The notes below the pieces were generated by a model. It saw only the letters and a list, made by a program, of their open reading frames with translations. It was not told the origin of the DNA and made no database searches. From an uncultured Chloroflexota bacterium (lineage in GTDB: Bacteria > Chloroflexota > Anaerolineae > Anaerolineales > Villigracilaceae), in contig CAIWRB010000058.1 of the NCBI GenBank assembly GCA_903914955.1, positions 1 through 34,538 on the forward strand: 34,538 nt of DNA. The letters are read 5' to 3'. The first letter of the stretch is position 1; the number at the start of each line of letters is the position of its first letter. The translations under genes were made by a program, and so were the position numbers. Of this stretch, positions 7,895 to 15,318 are shown piece by piece.

Positions 7895-8953
7895 GTGAGA
7901 AACTATATGCTTTCAATTGGCACAACACAATTCAAATTGCTCGAAAAATTATGTAACGCAATGTCCGTCTCTGGTGACGAGGGCGAAGTGCGGCGTATTG
8001 TTTTGGAAGAAGTCAAACCTTACGCCGACGAAGTCAAAGTGGATGCGCTCGGAAGCGTAATGGTAAGAAAACACGGCACAGGTAAAAAACCATTAAAGGT
8101 TTTAATTGACGCGCACATGGACGAAGTCGGTTTCATGATCGTACATGATGATGACGATGGTTTTTATAATTTCGAAGCAGTCGGCGGCATTGACCCGCGC
8201 CATTTAGTCGGCAAGCAGGTCATCGTCGGCAAGGATTATACAGTCGGCGTGATCGGCGCGAAACCCATTCATTTGACGACAGCCGATGAACGGAAACACA
8301 CCATCAATCTCGATTCCATGCGCATTGACCTGGGTCCCGAAGGTAAAGCAAAGGTCGGCGACCGTGCGACTTTTGCCACCAAATTCAAACACGTTGGGCC
8401 GTCCATCATGTCCAAGTCCATTGATGACCGAATTGGCGTGGCGATCCTGATCGAATTACTTAAATATGCGCCGAAGAATATTGAATTGTGTTTATCATTC
8501 AGCGTGCAGGAAGAAGTAGGTTTACGCGGCGCAACCGTTGCGGGATATTACTTTGAGCCTGACCTCGCCATCGCGGTTGATTCCACACCGGCGCGCGACC
8601 TGCCCGATTACGATGGCAGTGAGAATATCACCTATAACACAAAACTTGGATTCGGCCCCGCAATCTATGTGGCGAATTCATCCACAATTGACGATCCGCG
8701 CCTAGTGCGATTTCTCGAAGAGACAGCCATCAGCGAAAAGATTCCCTATCAATTCCGCCAGCCTGGTGGAGGCGGGACGAACGCTGGCGCTATCCAACGC
8801 TCGCGCGCGGGTGTGCCGGTCGTTTCGGTATCGGTGCCGCATCGCTACACACACTCCCCCATCAGCGTTTCGCGCGTGGATGATTGGAAGAATACCCTCA
8901 ATCTTTTATATGCAGCGCTAAAACGCATGACGCCAGATATTTTAAAAAGGTAA
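7895..8953 (+). CDS. M42 family metallopeptidase (paralogue 2)
   Basis: A protein of 352 aa starting at GTG 7895; ATG 7907 is an equally possible start that would remove four residues. M42 family motifs are H74 (DAHMDEVG), DD177-178 (SIDDR), E206/E207 (VQEEVGL), D229 (AVDST) and H320 (YTHSP). It should be a cytosolic, cobalt- or zinc-dependent aminopeptidase acting on oligopeptides. The N-terminus (DEVKVDALGSVMVRK) is close to that of the third M42 copy (DEVRVDALGNLIVRK), pointing to a duplication. It is followed after 3 nt by the S51-type gene, so both are in one operon. Confidence 0.94.
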   Translation: MRNYMLSIGTTQFKLLEKLCNAMSVSGDEGEVRRIVLEEVKPYADEVKVDALGSVMVRKHGTGKKPLKVLIDAHMDEVGFMIVHDDDDGFYNFEAVGGIDPRHLVGKQVIVGKDYTVGVIGAKPIHLTTADERKHTINLDSMRIDLGPEGKAKVGDRATFATKFKHVGPSIMSKSIDDRIGVAILIELLKYAPKNIELCLSFSVQEEVGLRGATVAGYYFEPDLAIAVDSTPARDLPDYDGSENITYNTKLGFGPAIYVANSSTIDDPRLVRFLEETAISEKIPYQFRQPGGGGTNAGAIQRSRAGVPVVSVSVPHRYTHSPISVSRVDDWKNTLNLLYAALKRMTPDILKR

Positions 8954-8956
8954 CGT

Positions 8957-9682
8957 ATGAATGGAATGATCGCATTACTCGGTTCTGGAGAATATCTTCC
9001 CATTATGGATGACGTCGATCGTTATCTGCTTGCCAATTGTGGAGTGGACACGCAAGCACGCAAGCCGCGCGTTGTCTGTCTGCCGACTGCCGCTGGACGC
9101 GAAGGCGATGCGAGCGTAGCCCGCTGGTCAACCATGGGAGTTGAACATTTCTCCCGTCTCGGCGCTGACGTTCAAGCAGTCCCTGTCGTCGACGCAGAAT
9201 CAGCCAATGATCTGAATCATGCGTCAGCCGTGGAAGATGCAGACCTGATCTACTTCTCCGGCGGTGACCCGGGTTATTTATATCGCACCATGAAAGATAG
9301 TTTAGTCTGGCAAGCTGCGCAAAAAGCATGGGCACGCGGCGCGACGTACGCAGGCTGTTCGGCAGGCGCGATGATCCTGGGCAGAGAAATCCCTGATTTT
9401 CGTACAATGGGTCTGCGCTCTACTCCCGCATTTGGAATTGTGCCGATCGCATTCGTCATGCCGCATTTTGACGCGATACCTTTATTTGCAAAACCACTTG
9501 CTTCTGCTTTGCGCAATCGCTTGAAGGAAGGCGAGATCATGATCGGTGTGGATGAAAATACAGCCATCGTTGGCAAATTAAAGGAAGAGTGGATAGTGTT
9601 GGGAAAAGCAAAGGCGCACGTCTTCACAAAAAATAACAACATGAGTTACGCCGCGGGCGAAAAATTTTCACTAGGAAAATAA
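8957..9682 (+). CDS. Peptidase S51-like / type 1 glutamine amidotransferase-like protein
   Basis: A protein of 241 aa with the fold signature of the S51 family (dipeptidase E, cyanophycinase): an N-terminal strand ending in LLGSGEY, then IYFSGGDPGYL (98-108), and the nucleophile elbow AGCSAGAM with S135. Family members are serine peptidases cutting after Asp or releasing beta-Asp-Arg. The exact substrate here cannot be told. It lies between two M42 genes with 3-nt gaps on both sides, which suggests a joint role in complete breakdown of peptides, including Asp-containing ones that resist ordinary aminopeptidases. No signal peptide is seen, so the protein is likely cytosolic. Confidence 0.85.
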   Translation: MNGMIALLGSGEYLPIMDDVDRYLLANCGVDTQARKPRVVCLPTAAGREGDASVARWSTMGVEHFSRLGADVQAVPVVDAESANDLNHASAVEDADLIYFSGGDPGYLYRTMKDSLVWQAAQKAWARGATYAGCSAGAMILGREIPDFRTMGLRSTPAFGIVPIAFVMPHFDAIPLFAKPLASALRNRLKEGEIMIGVDENTAIVGKLKEEWIVLGKAKAHVFTKNNNMSYAAGEKFSLGK

Positions 9683-9685
9683 GCG

Positions 9686-10687
9686 ATGAAACAATTACTC
9701 AAAACTCTCACAGAAACATTCAGCCCTTCCGGTTATGAAGATGAAATTCGCAAGGTGATATTGAATGAAGTCAAGTCACTCGCGGATGAAGTCCGCGTGG
9801 ATGCGCTCGGTAATTTGATCGTGCGCAAGAAACCGATCAAAGGAACCAAATCCCCGAAAAAGATCATGATCGCCGCACATATGGATGAGATTGGTTTGAT
9901 GGTGACCCATGTGGACGATAACGGGTTCGTCCGCTTTACCGGAATCGGCGGCGTTTATCCACGCAACCTGGTGGGCGGACATGTGCGCTTCGCAAATGGC
10001 GTCAGCGGCGTGATCGGTTTGGAACCGACTAGCTCCCCGAGTGATGTTCCAGCGCTCAACAAAATGTTCGTTGACGTGGGCGCAACCAGCAAAAAGAATT
10101 GTCCGGTCAAGACCGGTGACGTAGCCGGGTTTGAGCGTTCCTTCCTTGATCTTGGTGATCGCCTGGTTGCCAAATCGATGGATGACCGCATCGGATGTTT
10201 GGTAGCGATCGAAGCGCTGCGCGCGTTGAAATCCACACCGCACGATGTTTATTTTGTATTCACCACCCAAGAGGAAGTTGGGACACACGGCGCACAGACT
10301 TCCGCCTACGGTATTGATCCTGATCTCGGTTTTTCGATTGATGTTACCAGCTGGGGCGATACTCCCGGCCAAAAAGATTTTGAGGTGGCACTCGGAAAAG
10401 GTCCGGCCATCAAGATCCGTGACGGTGGAATGTTATCCGACCCGCGCATTGTAGATTGGATGATCCGCACCGCTGAAAAAGCGAAAATCCCCTATCAACG
10501 CGAAGTTCTTTTAGGCGGTACGACAGATGCGCGCGCGATGCAGCTTGTCCGCGGCGGTGTTCCAGTCGGTTGCGTTTCCATCCCCTGCCGTTACGTCCAC
10601 ACCCCAGCTGAGATGGTGGATTTCAATGATGTTAAGAATGCAGTGAAATTGATCGGGTTAATGTTGAAAAATTCGGTTTCAATTTAG
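9686..10687 (+). CDS. M42 family metallopeptidase (paralogue 3)
   Basis: A protein of 333 aa, the third M42 member of the operon. Metal and catalytic residues are H65 (AAHMDEIG), DD166-167 (SMDDRIG), E196/E197 (TQEEVGTHG), D219 (SIDVT) and H305 (YVHTP). It is closest to paralogue 2 in its N-terminal block and at the DDR motif. Expected activity is removal of N-terminal residues from short peptides in the cytosol, probably in a large self-compartmentalised oligomer as in known M42 enzymes. Different copies in one genome often differ in side-chain preference, or assemble together. It starts 3 nt after the S51 stop. The operon ends here at a hairpin (10744-10779). Confidence 0.94.
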   Translation: MKQLLKTLTETFSPSGYEDEIRKVILNEVKSLADEVRVDALGNLIVRKKPIKGTKSPKKIMIAAHMDEIGLMVTHVDDNGFVRFTGIGGVYPRNLVGGHVRFANGVSGVIGLEPTSSPSDVPALNKMFVDVGATSKKNCPVKTGDVAGFERSFLDLGDRLVAKSMDDRIGCLVAIEALRALKSTPHDVYFVFTTQEEVGTHGAQTSAYGIDPDLGFSIDVTSWGDTPGQKDFEVALGKGPAIKIRDGGMLSDPRIVDWMIRTAEKAKIPYQREVLLGGTTDARAMQLVRGGVPVGCVSIPCRYVHTPAEMVDFNDVKNAVKLIGLMLKNSVSI

Positions 10688-10743
10688 ATAAACAGCGATT
10701 ACATAAAACCTGTACTTCAGTAAGTTGATGCATCCGAAAAAAT

Positions 10744-10779
10744 AAAAGGGTTTGGCATATCACGTGCCAAACCCCTTTT
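10744..10779. terminator. Terminator hairpin between convergent genes
   Basis: The left arm AAAAGGGTTTGGCA (10744-10757) pairs with TGCCAAACCC(C)TTTT (10765-10779) across a 7-nt loop, with one bulged C. A-rich and T-rich ends make it work in both directions. It separates the peptidase operon from the minus-strand membrane genes. Confidence 0.8.
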
Positions 10780-10783
10780 GTGG

Positions 10784-11065
10784 CTATGACACTTTGTCAT
10801 CCATTTCTTCCTTCTTTGGCATGCCCGAGAGAATGATTGCCACACCCGCGCTTATGGCAAACATGCCCATGGAACCTGCGCTGGCATAATTTGTTAATCC
10901 AACCAGCAGACCAAAGAAACCAAGGGCCAGCGCGATCTGCACCTGCCATACAGCTTTTTTATAGGCATCCATCGTAAACCGCCCAACGCCAAAGCCGAGT
11001 ACGATAAAACCTAATGCGCGAATAAGATAACCTAAAATCGAAAGAACCTCTGCGAACTGACTCAT
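10784..11065 (-). CDS. Small membrane protein, three predicted helices
   Basis: A protein of 93 aa with three hydrophobic segments (about 8-28, 40-60 and 66-83: LSILGYLIRALGFIVLGFG, IALALGFFGLLVGLT, GMFAISAGVAIILSGM) and a charged C-terminus (PKKEEMDDKVS). The start is supported by AAGGAG 6 nt upstream of ATG 11065. I do not recognise a family. It lies 22 nt downstream of the DUF456 gene and is probably cotranscribed with it and serS. Confidence 0.7.
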   Translation of the reverse strand: MSQFAEVLSILGYLIRALGFIVLGFGVGRFTMDAYKKAVWQVQIALALGFFGLLVGLTNYASAGSMGMFAISAGVAIILSGMPKKEEMDDKVS

Positions 11066-11087
11066 TTTGAACTCCTTATGATATGTT

Positions 11088-11594
11088 TTACAACCACGCC
11101 CACAATCCCCAAAACAGGATCATGACAATACCAATTCCAAATCTTGCCGCAACGGCCCAGCCCCAGCCTGTCATCCACGCTTTTGTATTAGCCAAAGCTA
11201 TATCACGTTCTTTCAAACGATTCCACTCTGCGAGGAAAAGCCCTGCCGGTGATGCGACCATGCCGGCCAGTGGCGTAAAGAACAAACTGACAATAATCCC
11301 CGCCGCGAAAGCAAGTAGGATCGAACTCCACGGCACATTTTTTTCGCGCACATGTTTGGCGATGATAATGTTATCTATGATATTTCCGCCGACCATAAAC
11401 AGGGTGATAAACGTGAAAAACATCCAATCCACCCAGGTCATCTTACCTTTGGATGCTTCAACGACCGCATAAAATAACGTGCTCAACCACATGATGGTCA
11501 GCCCCGGGAAAATCGGAATAAGTAGCCCCGCCAAACCAGCCAGCAGAATAAACAGTGTAAATGATTCGATCACGATCTGCCCAAATTCAGCCAT
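11088..11594 (-). CDS. DUF456 family membrane protein
   Basis: A protein of 168 aa, hydrophobic, with the features of the DUF456 family: an early GLLIPIFPGLTIMW segment, a middle GNIIDNIIIAKHVRE segment, and the glycine-rich FFTPLAGMVASPAGLFLAEW block after the third helix. Four or five membrane helices are predicted. Function is unknown. AGGAG lies 5 nt before ATG 11594. It begins 26 nt after the serS stop, on the same strand, so it may be read from the T-box-controlled serS transcript. Confidence 0.82.
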   Translation of the reverse strand: MAEFGQIVIESFTLFILLAGLAGLLIPIFPGLTIMWLSTLFYAVVEASKGKMTWVDWMFFTFITLFMVGGNIIDNIIIAKHVREKNVPWSSILLAFAAGIIVSLFFTPLAGMVASPAGLFLAEWNRLKERDIALANTKAWMTGWGWAVAARFGIGIVMILFWGLWAWL

Positions 11595-11620
11595 GAATTC
11601 TCCTGGTATTTATTTTTTTA

Positions 11621-12889
11621 TTATTCAATCACATCAATCCCGCCCATCCACGGGCGCAGAACATCCGGCACAATGATCGAACCGTCAGCCTGTTGATAAT
11701 TTTCCATGACAGCGATCAACGTGCGCGGCATGCCCAACCCTGAACCATTCAAGGTGTGCAGGAATTTTGCCTTGCCGCCATCCGTGGGACGGTATTTGAT
11801 GTTTGCGCGGCGCGCCTGAAAATCAGTCACATTTGAGATCGATGAAACTTCCAGCCATTCATCACAGCCCGGCGCCCACAGTTCGAGATCGTATGTTAAG
11901 GATGCGCCGAATCCCAAATCACCACTGCACAGGCGTTTCACTCGATATGGAATACCCAGCAATGCGCAGGTCTCTTCCGCATCTTTGACCATCTTCTCGT
12001 GCTGCGTTTCTGATTCTTCAGGCTTGCAATAAGTGTACATTTCAACTTTATCGAATTGATGCCCGCGCTTGATTCCGCGCACATCACGCCCCGCGCTCAT
12101 CTTCTCGCGACGGAAGCATGGAGTATAAGCAGTGTAAAGTTTTGGCAGTGACGCTTCATCAAGGATCTCGTCCATGTGCAGCCCTGTCAACGGGACTTCG
12201 GCAGTTGGCACAAAATAATAATCTTCCTCATGATCCTTGTATAAATTATCCGCAAATTTCGGCAACTGACCCGCGCCATAAACCACCGCGCTCTTCACCA
12301 TGAACGGCAAGTATTCTTCCTGATAGCCCTGTCGAATATGCAGGTCAAGCATCCATGCAATTAGAGCACGTTGCAAGCGTGCTCCAGCTTTTTGCAATAC
12401 GTAAAAACGTGAACCAGTTAATTTCGTGCCGCGTTCAAAATCCAGAATACCGAGTGCGGGCCCGAGGTCCCAGTGCGGCTTCGGCGTGAATTCAAATTTG
12501 CGCGGTTCGCCAATCGTCTTGGTGACCACATTCTCGCTGTCGTCTTTTCCATAAGGAACACGCGCATCGGGAATATTTGGCAGCGCAGATGTGAGTGCAA
12601 TTAATTCAGTTTCGACTTGAGCGACTTGCTTATCGAACTCTGCGATCTTATCTCCAACCAGACGCATCGCTTCGATCTTCGACTTTCGGGCTGATTCCTC
12701 TTTCAGTTGCCCGATCTCTTTTGAGACAGTGTTCCGCTCCGCTTTGAGGACTTCCACCTGCGAGAGCAGAGCGCGGCGCTTTTCATCCAACTGTAGAATT
12801 GAATCCACAGGTGATTCGTCCATTTGGCGGTCTTTCAATGCCTTCCGAACGACCTCAGGTGTTTCGCGAATGAGATTGATATCCAACAT
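11621..12889 (-). CDS. serS: Seryl-tRNA synthetase
   Basis: A protein of 422 aa, the normal bacterial length. It charges tRNA-Ser with serine in the cytosol. The N-terminal domain (about 1-105) is the tRNA-binding antiparallel coiled coil ([20 protein letters not shown], then long charged helices). The class II catalytic domain follows, with motif 2 around [14 protein letters not shown] and motif 3 near [20 protein letters not shown]. The GGAGG ribosome site is 6 nt before ATG 12889. A T-box leader upstream shows regulation by uncharged tRNA-Ser. Assignment is secure. Confidence 0.97.
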   Translation of the reverse strand: MLDINLIRETPEVVRKALKDRQMDESPVDSILQLDEKRRALLSQVEVLKAERNTVSKEIGQLKEESARKSKIEAMRLVGDKIAEFDKQVAQVETELIALTSALPNIPDARVPYGKDDSENVVTKTIGEPRKFEFTPKPHWDLGPALGILDFERGTKLTGSRFYVLQKAGARLQRALIAWMLDLHIRQGYQEEYLPFMVKSAVVYGAGQLPKFADNLYKDHEEDYYFVPTAEVPLTGLHMDEILDEASLPKLYTAYTPCFRREKMSAGRDVRGIKRGHQFDKVEMYTYCKPEESETQHEKMVKDAEETCALLGIPYRVKRLCSGDLGFGASLTYDLELWAPGCDEWLEVSSISNVTDFQARRANIKYRPTDGGKAKFLHTLNGSGLGMPRTLIAVMENYQQADGSIIVPDVLRPWMGGIDVIE

Positions 12890-12904
12890 GTTGCACCTCC
12901 GTGT

Positions 12905-13212
12905 GCATTTAACAGAATACGCCCCAGTCCATTGCAGGACGAGGGGCGTCTCGTGGTGCCACCTGCTTTACCCTAGCCTCATCAGCTCCCGCATCATTGG
13001 AAAAAATGGGAGAGGTGTCCCAGAGGGACAGTGTGGGGGTGGGTCTCTTGGCTTGCACTGTAACGGGCGCAGCCCGATTCTCTTATGGCTGTTTGCCTCT
13101 GCAAGAATAACACTGACGAAGTGGATTTCATCCTCTGGCTGATCGTCTCACACTACCCGACGACTCACTGAACAGTTACATGATTACTTGTCTTCGCGCT
13201 GGTTTTATTATT
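12905..13212 (-). promoter_or_regulatory. T-box leader controlling serS
   Basis: The ~300-nt untranslated leader of serS contains the T-box sequence GGTGGCACCACGAG (minus strand, 13-14 nt at 12950-12963), preceded by AGGGTAAAGC, the antiterminator side that binds the CCA end of uncharged tRNA. Upstream, the region from about 13200 to 13080 can fold into a long stem I, and CTCCC/GGGAG (around 12985-13015) forms a stem III-like hairpin. A T-box binds uncharged tRNA and so turns on the synthetase when serine charging is low. I could not place the serine specifier codon with certainty. Start and end are approximate. Confidence 0.82.
12919..12949 (-). terminator. T-box expression-platform hairpin
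   Basis: Just after the T-box sequence on the minus strand, ACGCCCC..GTCC pairs with GGAC.GGGGCGT around a 6-nt loop (11 bp, small asymmetric bulge). It is the terminator alternative to the antiterminator. The following tract (ATTCTGTT) is only weakly U-rich, so efficiency is uncertain. Confidence 0.65.
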
Positions 13213-13218
13213 GGGTCA

Positions 13219-13246
13219 ATTATATGCGAGGCGAAATATATGTCAA
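13219..13246 (-). promoter_or_regulatory. Consensus sigma-70-type promoter of the serS T-box transcript
   Basis: On the minus strand, TTGACA (13246-13241), a 16-nt spacer, then TATAAT (13224-13219). Both hexamers are perfect. Transcription should start near 13212 and read the T-box leader into serS. A 15-bp palindrome, ACTGT-TTCAT-ACAGT (13246-13260), touches the upstream edge of the -35. Confidence 0.85.
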
Positions 13247-13310
13247 CTGTTTCATACAGTACAATATACACACTTGACTCTTTATCAAACCAAAACCTTT
13301 AGGAGAATTG

Positions 13311-13574
13311 ATGGCCAGACTCATCCCAGCCGCCGAGCGGATCATCCGAGCAAGGGCTTTGATCCAACAAGCACGCGAGCTGTCCGTTTCACCAGACATT
13401 GAAGGCGGGCGCAATAATTTTTCTTATATAGCGAACGTAAAGGATCATCTGAGACAAGCACGTGATCTGGTCAAGTTCATACCTATGACCGCCGGCGTTA
13501 GCGTTGAAATGAAGGAGGAAGTCAAAAGAATTTTTCAGGAGGCAGATCAAGCCGATCAGGATATACTACGATAA
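13311..13574 (+). CDS. Small helical hypothetical protein
   Basis: A protein of 87 aa. ATG 13311 is preferred because AGGAG (13301-13305) is 5 nt upstream. The sequence is predicted mostly alpha-helical and charged (ARLIPAAERIIRARALIQQA near the start, VEMKEEVKRIFQEADQADQD near the end), with no membrane segment or cysteine motif. I do not recognise a family. The gene diverges from the serS T-box promoter and is followed 103 nt later by the DUF4404 gene on the same strand. Confidence 0.65.
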   Translation: MARLIPAAERIIRARALIQQARELSVSPDIEGGRNNFSYIANVKDHLRQARDLVKFIPMTAGVSVEMKEEVKRIFQEADQADQDILR

Positions 13575-13677
13575 CTTCCCCAATCTGGAATGGGAGCAAA
13601 GAAAGAAAAAAAGTTGTAAAATAAAGGTAGAGACAACCACCAATTGCCCAATCCTTCATATCAGAGAGAGGTACACC

Positions 13678-13944
13678 ATGAACAATCAGGAACTTGACGA
13701 TTTGCTCGCAAAACTGCATAAAGAGATAGAAGGAATCCAAAGTGTGGATGAAAAAGGTCAGGATCTTCTGCGCGACCTCTCCTCAGATATTCAGGAATTA
13801 CTTGGGCGTACAGAAGAAAAGAAAGCCGCACCATCCATGTTGGAACGCATCGAAACATCTATTGATCATTTCGAGGTTACACACCCCGAACTTACCTCGG
13901 CACTTTCCAGCTTGTTCACGATCCTAAGCAACGCAGGGATATAA
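13678..13944 (+). CDS. DUF4404 family protein
   Basis: A protein of 88 aa. The pattern LDDLLAKLHKEIEGIQSVDE, LLRDLSSDIQELL, then LERIETSIDHFEVTHPELT and the ending LSNAGI is that of DUF4404, a small, soluble, helical family of unknown function found in many bacteria. It is almost entirely amphipathic helix. A weak purine-rich ribosome site (GAGAGAGG) lies about 6 nt before the ATG. A strong hairpin at 13990-14040 closes the transcript. Confidence 0.85.
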   Translation: MNNQELDDLLAKLHKEIEGIQSVDEKGQDLLRDLSSDIQELLGRTEEKKAAPSMLERIETSIDHFEVTHPELTSALSSLFTILSNAGI

Positions 13945-13989
13945 GAAACTACATCTGAATACTTGTATTTCAAACGTTATTTTAAAATG

Positions 13990-14040
13990 AGAAGTCCTTT
14001 GAGTTGGTTTAGCAACTATAAACCAACTCAAAGGACTTCT
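13990..14040. terminator. Long bidirectional terminator hairpin
   Basis: A perfect 22-bp inverted repeat (13990-14011 with 14019-14040; core AAGTCCTTTGAGTTGG) has a 7-nt loop. It lies between the convergent DUF4404 and Crp/Fnr genes. Confidence 0.85.
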
Positions 14041-14081
14041 TGCTATAGATTAAAACTTCCGCAATATTCAAGAGGGGAAAT

Positions 14082-14765
14082 TTACAGGTGCACCCACTGC
14101 CGAAAGATTTCCTTATCAGCAATTTGAATACGGCGATCCTCGATCTTGATCGCCCCGCTTCTCTCCAATTCCTTCAATGAACGTGCCACTACCTCGCGCA
14201 CAGTACCCAGTCGCGCTGCGAGTTGTTCCTGAGTCCATTGAGGGATATTTTTTTCCAGAGGCAAATCTTCCTGGATCATGCGTGCCAGGCGATGAGTTAC
14301 CTGATAGAACGCCATCTCGCTCACCATTCGCACCATGCCGCGCAGCATTTTCCCAAAATTATCCAGAACCTTTTGCGAAAACTCCGGATGTGCCAATACC
14401 AAACCGCGTAACATTTCACTATTGATCACCCAAACACGGCAAACTTCAAGAGCTTCCACGTTAACAGGGCTTTTTCCGCCATCAAATGCGGGTACTTCTG
14501 CAAAAGTGTCTCCCTCCTGAAGAATACGGACAATATATTGGCGTCCCTGGGGCGAAAGGCGGAAAATTTTCGCGCTCCCCTGCTCCAGGATACATAACCC
14601 CTCGCATGCCTCACCTTCCCAAAGGAGCACTTCGCCCCGCTGATATATATACAAAGACATTCGTTCTGATATTTCTCTTAAAAGGTTATCAGGAAGGTCA
14701 TCAAAATATTGATTTGATTTCAAAATCTGGATATGTTTTTCAGAATCTACCGGTATAGTTTTCAT
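14082..14765 (-). CDS. Crp/Fnr family transcription regulator
   Basis: A protein of 227 aa. Residues about 20-130 form a cyclic-nucleotide-binding beta-roll (QRGEVLLWEGEACEGLCILE, GRQYIVRILQEGDTFAE). A dimerisation helix follows, then a Crp-type helix-turn-helix (about 175-220: WTQEQLAARLGTVREVVARS). The N-terminal cysteine cluster of FNR oxygen sensors is absent, so it is not an iron-sulfur FNR; the ligand is unknown. It starts 8 nt after the phosphoribosyltransferase gene, but a TATAAT box lies inside the end of that gene, so it may have a promoter of its own giving a leaderless message. Confidence 0.92.
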   Translation of the reverse strand: MKTIPVDSEKHIQILKSNQYFDDLPDNLLREISERMSLYIYQRGEVLLWEGEACEGLCILEQGSAKIFRLSPQGRQYIVRILQEGDTFAEVPAFDGGKSPVNVEALEVCRVWVINSEMLRGLVLAHPEFSQKVLDNFGKMLRGMVRMVSEMAFYQVTHRLARMIQEDLPLEKNIPQWTQEQLAARLGTVREVVARSLKELERSGAIKIEDRRIQIADKEIFRQWVHL

Positions 14766-14772
14766 AGAATAA

Positions 14773-14778
14773 ATTATA
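14773..14778 (-). promoter_or_regulatory. TATAAT box 7 nt before the Crp/Fnr gene
   Basis: On the minus strand a perfect TATAAT (14778-14773) is followed by 7 nt (TTATTCT) and ATG 14765. No ribosome site fits, so a leaderless transcript is likely. The box overlaps the stop of the preceding phosphoribosyltransferase gene. The -35 region is weak. Confidence 0.55.
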
Positions 14779-15283
14779 TCTCACCAAGCAAAACCTGATC
14801 TGTTCCGCGATCCACTTCCCATGGATACACAATGAACGAGTCTGTTATTGCTGCGTAATAATCAGGGCGTACGCTTCCAAACAAATTACGGTACGGATTA
14901 AAATGCAGAACGCAGGTCTCAGGAAATCCACCGGCTGCGGAAACACGATTCTTAACGGCTGTGATCGTGCGTCCCGCCGCCCAAACATCGTCTACGATCA
15001 AGGTTGGGCGTCCGCGCACTTTATCGTCAGCGGGGAATTGAATAAACTCGGGCCACATCATCAGCGAAGATCGCTGGTTTTCCATTTGCGCAGGGAAATC
15101 CACGGCGGCGGTTAGGATGTGCGTAATGTTCATCGCTTCAGCCAGCATCCCGCCTGGGATAATTCCGCCGCGCGTGATCATTACCATCGCGGTAAATTCG
15201 CGATGAAATTGGGGAAGCAGATAATCAATGAGTCGGTCTATCTCATCCCATGTGATCATTTCACGACGCGGTTCAGATTCCAT
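14774..15283 (-). CDS. Type I phosphoribosyltransferase (xanthine/guanine type-like)
   Basis: A protein of 169 aa. It has the PRPP-binding motif of type I phosphoribosyltransferases, PTLIVDDVWAAGRTI (about 93-107), and an early RGGIIPGGMLAEAM loop (38-51). Its size and layout resemble Gpt-like xanthine or hypoxanthine phosphoribosyltransferases, which salvage purine bases using PRPP in the cytosol. The base specificity cannot be assigned from sequence alone, and some members act as regulators. ATG 15283 has a modest AGGA upstream. It is followed after 8 nt by the Crp/Fnr gene. Confidence 0.83.
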   Translation of the reverse strand: MESEPRREMITWDEIDRLIDYLLPQFHREFTAMVMITRGGIIPGGMLAEAMNITHILTAAVDFPAQMENQRSSLMMWPEFIQFPADDKVRGRPTLIVDDVWAAGRTITAVKNRVSAAGGFPETCVLHFNPYRNLFGSVRPDYYAAITDSFIVYPWEVDRGTDQVLLGEI

Positions 15284-15295
15284 AAATATCCTGTA

Positions 15296-15310
15296 AGACC
15301 TGTCAGGTCT
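15296..15310. repeat. Short perfect palindrome between genes
   Basis: AGACCTG-T-CAGGTCT forms a 7-bp perfect inverted repeat with a 1-nt centre, in the 35-nt gap between the DUF6159 stop and the phosphoribosyltransferase start. Flanking TAAGA/TCTTA allow an alternative larger hairpin. It could be an operator, an RNA hairpin or a small dispersed repeat. Confidence 0.5.
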
Positions 15311-15318
15311 GATAGATC

